DNA from: Nemertoderma westbladi
Lineage: Eukaryota > Xenacoelomorpha > Nemertodermatida > Nemertodermatidae
Length of the DNA: 64,000 bases
Assembly (NCBI GenBank): GCA_032718475.1
Contig: JAUCBJ010006228.1
Location: 22,385 to 86,384 of the forward strand
Direction of reading: 5' to 3'
A model generated the notes under the pieces. That model was not told where the DNA came from, searched no databases, and saw only the letters and a program-made list of their open reading frames with translations. Below, piece by piece: positions 53,260 through 64,000 of this stretch. A program made the translations under genes and the position numbers. How positions within the stretch are numbered: position 1 is the first letter of the stretch; every line of letters starts with the position of its first letter.

Positions 53260-53690
53260 TTTGATGTTTTGTGCCATTCTAAACGTGCGTGCCATGTGCC
53301 ACATGCAAAAACGTATCACTTCTGTGCCAGTGGAAAATTCAAAACCATTTGCAATCGAATTAGCACCTTTGAAAACCTATAAAAACAGAAAATGAAATAC
53401 TTCTATGAAACTTTTGTGATTTTGATATTTTGTGCCATGCTAAACATATGTGCCACATACTAAAAAGTGGCACCTTTGTGCCACTATAGAATTCGAAACC
53501 ATTTGCAATCGAATCAGCACCTTTGAAAACCTATAAACACCGAAAATGACATACTTTTATGAAATTTTAACGATTTTGATATTTTGTGCCATTCAAAATA
53601 CATGTGCTATATGCCACATGCTAAAAAGTGGCACTTATTTGCTACTAGAGAATTTGAAACAATTTTTCAACGCTTCAGTTCCTTGTTAAA
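53260..53690. repeat. ~155-bp tandem repeat, three units
   Basis: Units starting at TTTTGATATTTTGTGCCAT (or ...GATGTTTTGTGCC) with the shared CCACATGC(T)AAAAAGTGGCAC and GAATCAGCACCTTTGAAAAC blocks. Each contains a short GTGCCAC...GTGGCAC inverted pair. Confidence 0.8.
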
Positions 53691-53901
53691 CCTCATGGAA
53701 CTAAAATCTGCGCCATCCTGTCTGTGTTTATTGTGTTTGCCAAATATGTCAATTTTGGCACGTGCCAGAAATGGCACAAGCCTACCCTTTGTGAATTTGT
53801 GACCCATCTCAGAAGATTCGCCGCTATCGAAAACCCTTATAGTTGAAAAATATTGCCCAAACTATGAATATTTTTGGAAATATTTAATTTTGGCCACAGA
53901 A

Positions 53902-53990
53902 CAGGGTTTCTGACCCACTGCCAGGGCAGTCAGCTTGCCTTGTCGCATTGGAGACCCGATTGTCTGAGGCTAGTCCTTAAATAGGTACTT
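53902..53990 (-). pseudogene. LINE copy 2: remainder of the N-terminal region
   Basis: On the minus strand this matches GCTAGCCTC...CAATG...CAAGGTGAGCTGACTGCC of copy 1 (48060-47985), i.e. the part encoding the start of the endonuclease, and continues copy 2 beyond the insertion. Confidence 0.7.
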
Positions 53991-54501
53991 TGGAAAAACG
54001 GCTAGATGGCGGAAGAAGATAGATGCGCTTCAGTGGACGTTCTTTCGCTTCTTTCGCTTTTTTGATTATTCACACTACTCTAAAATAAACTGGCAACTGC
54101 CCAATCCGTGAAAGGGTTCACCAAGGTATCGTGACCGGCATGTACAAGATAAATTGTATTCAACTTCACCTGGCTATCTGACCGACCTCATTGAATATTG
54201 CGAAACTAGTACCTCCTGATCTTTTCACGACACTCGACTAAATCAAAAGCACCAATTCCCCACAGACAAACAAAACTCGGGCAAAATTCGTTCTCATCAC
54301 TGAAACGTCACATTGGCAACCAGAACGAACGAGTCCTTCAAGCATCTCGTAAAAAATTACTATTTAGATCGTATTCGCACCACAGACAAACAATGGTCAC
54401 GAAGGGTAAACACCACATTCATATTTTTAACTATTTTTATCAATCATTTTTTTTTATCATATATTTAACTATTTATAAGATCATCACCTATAACTAATTA
54501 A
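53991..54501. other. Intergenic; no gene recognised
   Basis: Contains the repeated phrase CCACAGACAAACAA (about 54259 and 54381) but no frame I can assign. Confidence 0.4.
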
Positions 54502-54727
54502 ATACATTTATCATAGGAAGGGATCTAGGGGTCTTAACCTCGAATGATAAGTTTAATTTATCGAAAATAACTTAGTACGCAGTACGCGCAGTACGCGCAG
54601 TAACAAAGTACGCATGTGATGGGATTAGTCCTACAATTGCGCCAATAAGAGATAAGTTGTTTTCGGTAAATTAAACTTATCATTCGAGGTTAAGACACCT
54701 AGATCCCTTCCTATAATAAATGTATAC
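54502..54727. mobile_element. Foldback MITE, ~226 bp
   Basis: ATACATTTATCATAGGAAGG continuing through GATCTAGGGGTCTTAACCTC and GAATGATAAGTTTAATTTA forms ~75-bp arms inverted at 54650-54727, with a GTACGCGCAGTACGC-rich centre. A half copy is at 9048-9110 inside the 8391 transposon. Confidence 0.8.
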
Positions 54728-55885
54728 TGTAATAACAAACACCTCGAAAAACAGAGCTTGCCACCACATTGTTACTATCAATAACTTTTTAAATGGCAGT
54801 TCAATTTTATTTTTAATATACTTTTTAACGAGGACCACTTGGAGACGAGGTCTTTACCTCAAGGGGAATTCCTCGAGGCTAATACATGTACACCATCAAT
54901 AAAAAACGATAATATTTTAATTAATGCATACAATTTTAAATAATTAAGGTATGAGAGACTATAGAGATATTACATATATTTTTAAATTCAATTTGTGATT
55001 TTAATTTAATTTGTACCATAAATGAAATATTTTCAGTAATTTTAATGTGATTTTCTGATTTTAAGCATGATTTTAACTTTTAACTTAGCCTGCATACATT
55101 CATAAATTCGATTCGTGATTTTAATCAATTTGTGTTTCCGAGCTTTTAATTTACGTTCAGTACTTTTTTAAAATTCAATTTGTGATTTTAACTAATTAGA
55201 TGTTGTGCCTTGTGTTAAATCCGTGTTAAATACTTTAAGTTTGTCATGCATATCTTAACCAGTTGTTGTTTGTTGTTTCGTTCCTATACTAGATTAGTCC
55301 TCAATAAATAATCCTAATCTCATTCTCAATGACAATGACAAAAAGAAACGGTTGGAAAAGTTCGGTCCCCAAATTAATATGGGTCATATTAATTTGGGGA
55401 CGGATCATTTCAACTGGTACAACTGTACCACTGTTTACAACTGTAAACTGGTACATGGTAATGTGGTAGGTCTAAAGGGCAGGGAAATTCAATCCAGCAT
55501 GCGACTGTTTTTTTTTTCATTCAGTCTTTACTCTTTATACAGTCAACATTTCTGCAGTTATAGGCCTGTACGGTACCATATCGCCTTTCAGTCTTTACCG
55601 GTACCGTACCGCCTTTCAGTCTTTACCGGTTTACCGGCAGGGTATGGTACCGGTATGGTCTGACCTACTGCAGTAGGTACTGTTGCAGTGCTGTAGGCCT
55701 ACTCTGAGCTCTGACTGTCTGAAGTACCGGTACTGCATACTGACTAACTGACCTAGCTGCTTAGGCAGATCCAGAGATCAGCAGTTGTTGAATTGAAATA
55801 GGTGATAGGCAGATAGGCCTACTGGCCTAGATCAGTATCGGTACCTAGCTAGATAATAAAAACATTCAAATTTAACAGTTTAATA
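54728..55885. other. Upstream region of the HAD gene
   Basis: No coding signal. A perfect inverted repeat CCCCAAATTAATAT/ATATTAATTTGGGG with a 5-nt loop lies at 55365-55397. The last 300 bp are rich in GGTACCGG and TAGGCCTA palindromes. Promoter and 5' UTR of the plus-strand gene should lie here but no TATA box is obvious. Confidence 0.45.
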
Positions 55886-57341
55886 ATGTCTTCGAATGTT
55901 GTGCTTGTAAAGAAAGTTATTAACCATTTAAGGAAATGTGACATAAAATTAATGGCTTTTGATTTCGACAGAACAATTGTTAGAATCCATACGAAAGGTC
56001 ATTGGGAAGACAGCACTTCGAAGCTTGCTACTTATGTGGTGCCATGGTTTAAATTATTTGTAACAACAGCTTTAGAATATGCTCCCGACCTTTATATATC
56101 TGTGGTCACATTCAGTTCGCAACCCAATGTCATTAAAGATGTCCTCAAGTTGGCTTGTCCGAAAAGGTAGGCGCCAAATGTAGTGTGGGCCTGTCAGCCT
56201 GTTATAGGCCTACAGTCTTACAGTCAAAGGCCTATTATAGTCTATATTACGTGCTGGTACTGGTACTAGGCTAGGCCTATACCCTGATACCGGTACTTCA
56301 GTACCGTAGCGCACCGGTGACTCTTTCCGGTATCAAGGGCACTGAATTTTTAACAACTGCAGTATTTGGTATTACTGTCAACTGTTATTTATTGTACCGG
56401 TTCACCAGTATCTACTAATCACACAGATCTACTAATCACAGTCAGACAGTACTAACTACCGGTACTAATCATCATATTTGGTTTGAAAAGCCCGCCTCTG
56501 CAACCTGCTCCATGCTCCTTTCCCACAATTGGTAAAGTGGCCGTTTATTGTTTTGGTTAGAAAACCCTCCGGGGGGGGGGGGGGTGGAATTAATTTGCAT
56601 GCTTTGTATTGTTTAATACTAGTACCGGTTGTCGGTATTTCTATTATTATACTCAGATTACTGGATTATGCTGTTATGTAAGCCTACCGTATAGGTATAA
56701 TAAATAACAATATTGATTGAGAAAACCATGTTTATCTAAAATCTTTACAATTTTTGGGAAAGTTTTTCCCGTCTTTTTTCCCGCTATTTCCCCGAGGAGA
56801 CCGGGAAATTTCAGAAAAATATCAGAGTCTTTTCATACATAGCGGTACGATGTACGATGCAGTAGGCCTAATGAATATTCGAAAAAAATTTTGAATAGGC
56901 CTACGCTAAAGATTGAGAAAAAAATTTCCCGTATTTTTAACCATAAGTCTGTAAGTCATAATATAAGAAATTTCCGACATTATTGCCATAAGGCCTAAAG
57001 GGCCGATGTTGATTTTATCTTTAATGCCTTTCCTTAGCGATACGTCCTCCATTATTATTCGCGCCTCGACTAAAGACTGGGATCGAATAAAGGGAGTACC
57101 GGTGCTCGGCAAACAGCAGCATATCGCGTCAGTCATCCAAGAACTGTCCCGCAGGAACTCATGCCACATACTGCAGCACCAGGTGGTATTGGTGGACGAC
57201 GACCACGAAAACGTTGGCATTGCCGAGACATTCGGCCATCGCGGTGTCATTGTCGATGATGACTTCACTCTAGACTCGTTATTTACCCTGGGGGGCAATC
57301 CGTCTGAAACTGAAGGAAGCGGCAGTAGTAACATTAGGTAA
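55886..57341 (+). CDS. HAD-superfamily phosphatase-like protein, two exons (194 aa)
   Basis: Exon 1 55886-56166, exon 2 57038-57341. Donor AAAAG|GTAGGC and acceptor TTTCCTTAG|CGATAC join in phase (AG+C). Residues 22-32 are LMAFDFDRTIV, the HAD motif I DxDxT (Asp26, Asp28, Thr30). VVTFSS (~73-78) fits motif II with Thr75. GKQQHI (Lys119) fits motif III. VVLVDDDHENVGIAETFGHR (Asp147-149) is motif IV. So the Mg2+-dependent catalytic set is complete with only a minimal cap, the size of a small protein- or metabolite-phosphatase. The substrate is unknown; related uncharacterised proteins occur in many protists and animals. A further donor-like AG|GTAATC overlaps the stop, so a longer isoform is possible. 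Confidence 0.75.
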
Positions 57342-59325
57342 TCCCTTAATTACTTTAGGTTTTTTTATATGAATAATGATATTATTTACCGGTACGGTAT
57401 CATGTAATATTAATTAGATGCAACTCTTACCTTTTTGATTATTAAGTACTTTTTAACAAATTATCGGATTTCAATTCATAACTTTATCGCTTTTTATTAG
57501 TGGAGAACTATAAAGGTGCTGATCGTTAAAGCTAAATGATAAATATTGTGTTCGCTGTTCGATCGTTTATATTTCGAGGTTGAATTTCTTAGTTAGTCGA
57601 GTCAAATTAGGCGAATTTTTCGTTGTTTTGCGATTTGTTCGATATATGGATAGATAGGGGTGGCACCGGATTTCCAATTTTGAGCATTATTATCACGCAA
57701 TCAAACTTTGTTAAAATAAAAAAAAAATTCAAATTTACAAAAAGACTTAATAAGTCTTTCCATTTATATGGATATAATATACAAAAACTAATTAGTGGAA
57801 ATCTCTCTAATATAAAAATTATTGAATTATAATATGCATCAGTCCCCGATCAAATGTTCTTTATTTATAGCGGCAGCAATGTGCAAGTGCAAATTGTTCA
57901 TTCCCATTGAATCGCAAAAGTGTTCAATTAACCGTGTATTCTAGAACATAACATCATTGCCAAATTCGCTGCATTATTCTTTTCTGCCACGGTAGGTTTT
58001 GTGGGGGCGTTTATTTATATAGTACCATGTCATGCAAATTTTCCTGATTTTTGACCCCCCCCCCCCCCGACCCCCCCGACCCCCTGTCACAGTACTGGTA
58101 GTAAATTTGTTATACCCCCCCCCCCCCCCCCCCCCCCCCACTGTCTCATGTCACGCAAGAATGAAACACCCTAACCCCCTAGTGCGTGACATACTTTATG
58201 AACGCCCCCTTACGTAAAGTTGGGGAGGAAGGTAAAATTTCGACGCAATAAAAATGTATTGTTTATAGATTTGGTTGGTATGCCACTCTAACCTGCCCCC
58301 CCCCCCTTTTTTTTAATTCTATCAATTATACAGATTTCCCCTGGGCCCATTTTCTGGTTTTATTGTGTGACATTTTTTGAAGAAATCGCAAAAAACTTGC
58401 AATTTGTTGTATAGTATTGATATTTTGAGTCGAATGAGTAGACCAGGAACCAATGCATGAATATGGTTTACTATGGTTCAGGAAGGTGTGGGGTTTAAAT
58501 GGTTCATTAACTTATAACTTTGATAGTCGAGATATAAATATATTTCAACTGTTATATCAGGTTTGCTTTATGGGAATTACTTTTATACAGTATAACATAT
58601 ATATATTTAAATATAAGTGATACGTTTTTGAAAGGATAGTAATTTTATCAGAGCAGGTATAGCCAACGTGGTACTTAAGCGTGATACTACAACAAAGGTG
58701 TATTTCTCGATCGAATTCTACCTGGTTGATGGGGTGTTTGACCCTATCTGACCCGGACTATTTACTCTTAATGTCCGGGGGGGGGGGGGGTGGGGGGGGG
58801 GGGGTCATTTCACTGATCACGATATAGCTCGTTAAAAATATTTCATGGTATAGGCCTTTATCGCAACTATTGTTTTTGGTGGTTCTGCTTGTTTGGTGGG
58901 GCGAAAAATACAAGTAACATAAAATTTCAAACTGCCAAAAATGAGTGTTTTATACCTCTATTCAGCTACACAGAAAACCCATAAATAAGGCAATAAAATA
59001 ATTTAATAATTTATTTTAATAATAATAATAATTTAATAAAATAATAATTTGCTAATGATATAAGTTTATAAAAAAAGTGTTTGTTATCGGTACTTGTATT
59101 CGTATTCATGAATGATCAGCACAGCATCCCAGAACAACCATCATAATGGCAAAAATAACATTGATATGGTAATTATTTCGGATTATCACATTTTTTCGTG
59201 CCGCATTGACACACATATCCGAAATGCCATAATCAATAAAGTACGATATATTTTAGTATCATATTCATGATTGCATCAATGGTAAACAAACACATAAGAA
59301 ATCTCTTTGATATGGTGGTGATTTT
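57342..59325. other. Intergenic; very long C and G runs
   Basis: No gene seen. C runs at about 58057-58070 and 58112-58139, G runs at about 58779-58805, and one TTCTAGAA palindrome at 57939. 3' UTR of the HAD gene should lie at the left. Confidence 0.5.
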
Positions 59326-59575
59326 TCATTATCATATTTGCACTACTTGTTTTTTTCGTGCCCCAGGGGGCATATTTCAAATTACCAGAAATTTTCTCGA
59401 ATTTTTTATGTGAGTTCCATAATCGTTCCATAATCGTGATCAGCATTCAAAAAACCTTAGTTCTTTCATAATGATTATATGGAACTCACATAATATTCAA
59501 GAAAATTTCTGGTAATTTGAAATATGCCACCTGGGCACGAAAAATTTAAGTAGTGCAAATATGATAATGAAAACT
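59326..59575. mobile_element. Foldback MITE, ~250 bp
   Basis: Arms of ~95 bp: CATTATCATATTTGCACTAC, GGGGGCATATTTCAAATTAC, CAGAAATTTTCTCGAATTTT on the left are inverted at 59480-59575. The centre holds ATAATCGTTCCATAATCG. No ORF. Confidence 0.8.
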
Positions 59576-60318
59576 TAAATTTAAAAATAATTACTTTGCA
59601 TATTAATTATAATTAGCTTAAAAACTTTTGAAAATTTATACACTAAAAATCTTGGCACGAAAACTAACCTAGCCCATTAAAGCAACCTTTGTTACAATTG
59701 TTGACTATTTCCTCAATTTTTATGTTAGCCGATCTGCAAACGTTTACATTCAGGAATAATGTTTCGGTTGTAAAAAGTAAAAGGGGGCTGAATATTAATA
59801 TTTGCATTATTCGTATATATAAAAGTTGAAACAGTCGAACACATAAAAGTAACAAAGTAAAATAATTACGCGCCCGCTCGGCAGCGGGATACTTACTGTA
59901 AAAATCTCAGGTCATATAACACTGACTGACTCACTCACTCTCTCACTGATCATAATCCAGGTTCAGGCACTCCCTGCCTGGCGGTTTTGATGAAATTTTG
60001 CAAGTACATTGTTTTGGTGGTTCATATGCGCGTGACAAATTTTAAGATCGACTCTGTGGTTTGTGGTATTCGATATATTTCGGTCTTTTGCATTATTTTG
60101 TCGCGAAATTAAATGTATTTATACATTTATTGACAGCTGTCGCAAAGGAATACATAGAGAGTTGGTTGAAAGTTACATTTTTCGGCGAATTATTTTTCAA
60201 TACAGGTTTTCTGGGGCGTAAAATACATTGGAAAATATTTAAAAATGATATGATTACTATAAATGGCTGTTTAGTCCTCTCGGGGTAGGAAAAAAATGAA
60301 AAAAACAAGTAACCATAG

Positions 60319-60900
60319 CACTTTTCAGTTAGAACACAAAATTGTAATTCACTTATACGATGCTATAATTTCATATTTTCAGGTTTTCTAGGGCGCTGAT
60401 TCTAATGGAATACATTTCTAATATGCCAGATCTATGCTACTTGTATTTTTCGACGTAATTTGACAAATTTTAGTGCTAGGACCAAATTTCGTACTCATCA
60501 CCAAAAAGTACAAGTTTGCGATGTCCAGTGCTGTTTTTATTGATTCCATCGGATTCAGGACCCTCATAAAGCCGTATAACGCAAGAAACAAGATGATACT
60601 ATCTAATGACCAATTTGCTTATTTTCAAAAATTTAGTGCTGGCACAACAATTTTCACCCAACGGCGAAAAATACAATTTGAAAACTCTTATGAAATTTTT
60701 ACTGATTCCATTGAATTCAGAACCCTCACAAACCCGTATAACGCAAGAAACAAGGTGACACAATCAATTGATATATTTGACGGTTTTCAAAATTTGGTGC
60801 TAGCACCACATTTTTCACCCACTTCCGAAAAATACAAGTTTGAGATGTCTAGTTCGATAATTATATATTCCATTGAATTTAGAACAGCCATAAACCTCTA
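60319..60900. repeat. Left arm of a long inverted repeat, with ~150-bp internal units
   Basis: AGCACTTTTCAGTTAGAACA at 60317 and the following ~470 bp are found in inverse orientation at 63545-64000. The inner part consists of about three diverged units around ATTGATTCCATCGGATTCAG, GTATAACGCAAGAAACAAG and TTTGGTGCTAGCACCA. The short frame 60473-60901 is an artefact of these units. Confidence 0.7.
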
Positions 60901-61382
60901 AAACTTAAGAAATAAATTTTATCTAAAAAATACAAGTTTGATACGCTTCGTGCAACTCGTATATATTCCATCGAAACCAGAACCCCAAAAACAAAAAGTT
61001 TCAAACAATAAATTTACAAAATTGACATACAGGTATTTCAAAATTTGGTGCTGGAACCAAAATTTGGCACCCGCCTAAAAAAACCTAAAGAAATTTCTAA
61101 ATTAATTTATATGAATTCCATCCAATTGCTAACACTAAAAAACCGCTGTAAATCAAAAATAGAGATGTTACAAATCATATTTAATGAAATGTAATTTTCA
61201 AAAAACGTCTCAAAAAAAGTGCCAAAAGTAAGGTTAAAAAATGATGCTATAACTCGAAAACTACCCAATATTTTTGAAAACGGTTTTCACCACTAGGAAG
61301 ACAATAGATTTTTAGGAAAAGTCATGAAATTTCAGATTCCCAACTGGCAACTGCGTTTGTTTAAGAATTATAGCAAAAATAC

Positions 61383-61437
61383 CACCCCCCCCCCCCCCCG
61401 GGATTAATCGGGTTAACCCCGGGGGGGGGGGGGGGGT
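61383..61437. repeat. C-run/G-run hairpin
   Basis: A run of ~17 C, then GGGATTAATCGGGTTAACCCC, then ~17 G: a perfect GC hairpin stem, next to the left direct repeat of the BEL/Pao relic. Confidence 0.8.
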
Positions 61438-61454
61438 CAATATGACACACCCAC

Positions 61455-61752
61455 ACATACAAACCTCCCACAATTAATAATGTCCTGGATATTGCTTGCC
61501 AACCAACTGGCCAATGGCAGTACACCATACGATACAGTGTGCCAATAATAGAGAGGCAACACTGCATGAATAGAACCAACCAATATGTGTGTAATGTTAT
61601 TAGGGAATACCTACAACAGTGATGTAGGTTCTCAACAACAGGACACAGTAATTAATCATAAGTTGTAAAGACACCAATAACCCGACAATTAAATAACACA
61701 ATGTAAATTGAATGCAGCGAAAAACAGGAATACCTAACTAAATAATGCAAAG
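61455..61752 (-). repeat. Direct repeat (probable LTR part), left copy
   Basis: ~298 bp, from ACATACAAACCTCCCACAAT to CTAACTAAATAATGCAAAG, repeated in the same orientation at 63034-63335 with about six differences. It flanks the integrase relic, as expected of LTRs of an internally deleted element. Confidence 0.7.
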
Positions 61753-61765
61753 TCTAGGCTAGCGC

Positions 61766-62650
61766 TTAGACCTGGCGCCATCGAACCCGTCCCAATAGGT
61801 CCCCTCGAGTGAAAACGCCAGGACACTTCTGTGTATTCCGTCGACCCATTATGAGGTATGCTGGAGTTAGCGCCTCATAATCATCGATATTGTCGCTCGT
61901 CGGAGTCAGCGGTCGGTTGTTCAAAATCGCTTCCACCTCGGCGACGACCGTCGCTAGCGTGTCATCATGGATACGTTGGGATCCTAACATCGCAACCAAG
62001 ATATCCTTAACAACGTAACGGACAAGCCGCTCCCAAGCCCCGCCGAAGTGAGGACTCAGCGGCCAGATGAATTTCCACTCTATTCCTTCTTCTGCCAGGG
62101 GTCGTGTGTAGTAGTGTAGTCCCTCCTCCTCCATTTCCCTGAGACACCATTTTAATTTGTTATTCGCCCCGTCGAAATTCGTACCATTGTCCGAATATAT
62201 CAGCCCCGGTTTACACTGCCGCGCCATAAATCCGCGTAGCGCCATGAGGAAGGCGTCCATTGTTACATCGAAGGAAACTTCCAAGTGTATCGCTCGCGTA
62301 ACAAGGCACGTGAACAACGCCCCGTAGCGTTTCACCGTCGAGCGACCGAGAGTAACCTGGATAGGACCGAAGTAATCGACTGCGGTATAGTAGAACGCAG
62401 GTGCCGACAAATCAACCCTTTCCCTCGGTGAAGGAGCCATGAGTGGTACTGCTGGTCATCGTAGTAACGACATCGACAGGGATAGCAACCGCGTAGAACC
62501 CCCTTTATCGTGGCTCGCCCTCTCGTTACCCATAAGCCCCTCGCAGCTCCGCCAATACTGCTTCAACCCCACTATGACCGAGAAGCCGATGGATCTCCCA
62601 GATTATCAATCTTGCCAGAGGACTATTATGCGTGAGGACGATCGGGTGCT
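61766..62650 (-). pseudogene. BEL/Pao integrase fragment of a second family
   Basis: The open part (62440-61766) has FYYTAVDYFGPIQV, LIYSDNGTNFDGAN and PHFGGAWERLVR, the D-D-E integrase core, followed by EAILNNRPLTPTSDN and LTPAYLIMGRR. Upstream, across two frameshifts, the zinc-binding half is readable (EIHRLLGHSGVEAVLAELRG, then GCYPCRCRYYD near 62490). It is only distantly related to the integrase of the 14.3-kb element. Everything before the integrase is deleted. Confidence 0.85.
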
Positions 62651-63033
62651 TGGTATGTAGATGCTGAATGTATGTAGATGAATGTGGGATGTCTAACCTC
62701 TCGCCGCTACCATGATGGAATCATAAAGGGATAAAGTAAGTACAGCATATAATTATTATATTTATTTAATCGTAGTGCAGTTGGTTCAGATTTCTTATAT
62801 TAAATTGCATAGCACAACAGTAAAAATGAATAAAATATAAAACTATAAAAACCCGGTCCGGTGGGCCTACCCCCTAATAATTATTCAATATAATTCCAGA
62901 GTCCAAAAGTTAATTCCCGTACTGAATTAATAGATACAAAACACCCATATTTAAGCTTTTACAGTGACCCCTGACCCAACCATTGATTACGGCCCAAAAA
63001 TCACTTGGCACCTAATTACCCAATACAATACAT

Positions 63034-63335
63034 ACATACAAACCTCCCACAATTAATAATGTCCTGGATATTGCTTGCCAACCAACTGGCCAATGGCAGT
63101 ACACCATACGATACAGTGTGCCAATAATAGAGAGGCAACACTGCATGAATAGAAACCAACCAATATGTGTGTAATGTTATTAGGGAATACCTACAACAGT
63201 GATGTAGGTTCTCAACAACAGGACACAGTAATTAATCATAAGCCGTAAAGACACCAATAACCCGACCGTTAAATAACACAATGTAAATTGAATGCAGCGA
63301 AAAACAGGAATAATACCTAACTAAATAATGCAAAG
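63034..63335 (-). repeat. Direct repeat (probable LTR part), right copy
   Basis: Same sequence as 61455-61752. Between the two lie only ~1.28 kb, so the element lost most of its interior. Confidence 0.7.
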
Positions 63336-63544
63336 AAGATACGAATAATAAAACATACCAAATATAAATAATTTAAATAATATACAAAAAATATCCAAAT
63401 AATTAAAACAGTTTACTAAAAGGGAAAATAACCAGTTTATGAAAAACAGAATAAACCAAGAAATGAATTTCACCCCCGCACTTCGTTCAACGGCCGTTCG
63501 TCTTAACAGCGGTTCTGAATTCAATGGAATAAATAATTATCTAA

Positions 63545-64000
63545 CTAGACACCCCAATCTTGTATTTTTCGGAAGTGGATGCATAAAGTGGTGCTAGCAC
63601 CAAATTTTGAAAACCATCAAATATATTAATCAATTGTGTTACCTTGTTTCTTGCGTGGTTTGTATGCTTGTAACTTGTGAACTCTTTTGAAAATAAGCAA
63701 ATTGATCAATAAATAGTATCATCTTTTTTCTCGCGTTATACGTGTTTATGAGGGTCCTGAAACCGATGGAATCAATAAAAACGGCACTGGACATCTCAAA
63801 CTTGTACTTTTTGGTGATCGGTACAAAATTTGGTGCTCGCACCAAAATTTCCCATATTACGCCGAAAAAAAACGAGTAACAATGATCTGGTAAATTATAC
63901 ATGTATTCCATTAGAATCAGCGCCCCAGAAAACCTGAAAATGTGAATTTATAGCATCGTATAAGTGAATTAAAAATGATTTATTCAAACTGAAAAGTGCT
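63545..64000. repeat. Right arm of the long inverted repeat
   Basis: Inverse of 60317-60790, reaching the window edge with GAAAAGTGCT, the complement of the left arm's start, so the whole inverted-repeat unit is about 3.7 kb and may end at or near the window border. Confidence 0.7.

Larger units (their letters stand above)
50844..53901 (+). mobile_element. ~3-kb insertion in LINE copy 2 containing a Transib/RAG1-like transposase
   Basis: LINE copy 2 reads continuously from 50843 to 53902 if this segment is removed. Inside are an AT-rich left part (50844-51195), the transposase relic (51196-52960), and a right part with ~155-bp tandem repeats. I could not identify matching terminal inverted repeats with the Transib CACWRTG tip, so the exact ends are uncertain. 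Confidence 0.6.

Noticed and set aside
60473-60901. 142-aa open frame as a gene
   Set aside because: It consists of ~150-bp tandem units that recur inverted at 63545-64000, so it is a repeat, not a gene.

Overview
This 64-kb window is nuclear DNA of an animal, most likely an aquatic invertebrate; I cannot name the species. The evidence is short spliceosomal introns, a CARD domain, a CAAX-box protein, tRNA-derived SINEs, RTE-type and CR1-like LINEs, BEL/Pao LTR elements and a Transib/RAG1-like transposase relic. Host genes are sparse and most of the sequence is transposons in several layers of nesting.

Layout. 0.8-8.4 kb: two degraded BEL/Pao copies meeting head to head. 8.4-10.5 kb: a gene-less DNA transposon with ~150-bp terminal inverted repeats. 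11.1-13.6 kb (minus): an intact 832-aa acidic protein ending in a polybasic stretch and a CAAX box. 13.7-19.9 kb: intergenic, with arrays holding CTCF-like motifs. 19.9-21.2 kb (minus): a two-exon gene joining WD40 repeats to a C-terminal CARD. 21.7-23.3 kb: an RTE-like LINE flanked by a 43-bp target-site duplication. 23.3-28.4 kb: intergenic repeats and a CR1-like fragment. 28.4-44.3 kb: an RTE-like LINE split by a 14.3-kb BEL/Pao element with both LTRs. 45.5-48.8 kb and 49.5-54.0 kb: two more copies of the same LINE; the second is interrupted by ~3 kb holding the Transib relic, which itself carries a SINE. 55.9-57.3 kb (plus): a two-exon HAD-superfamily phosphatase gene. 59.3-64 kb: foldback repeats, long inverted repeats and a second BEL/Pao family reduced to its integrase.

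The most unusual object is the element at 29027-43334. Read on the minus strand it has 5' LTR, ORF1 (coiled coil), ORF2 (Asn-rich, then Arg-rich), a 1762-codon uninterrupted gag-protease-RT-RNase H-integrase frame, a hairpin with a purine tract, a 66-bp minisatellite, then two extra 3' ORFs, a polypurine tract and the 3' LTR. The first extra ORF looks like a DEDD-type (RNase D/Werner-like) 3'-5' exonuclease and the second has three CCHC zinc knuckles. The LTRs differ by three substitutions and one indel, a 5-bp duplication flanks the element, and a second LINE copy at 46.2 kb shows the unoccupied site, so the insertion is young. Three reading-frame changes in its 5' half coincide with poly-G runs and all go in the +1 direction.
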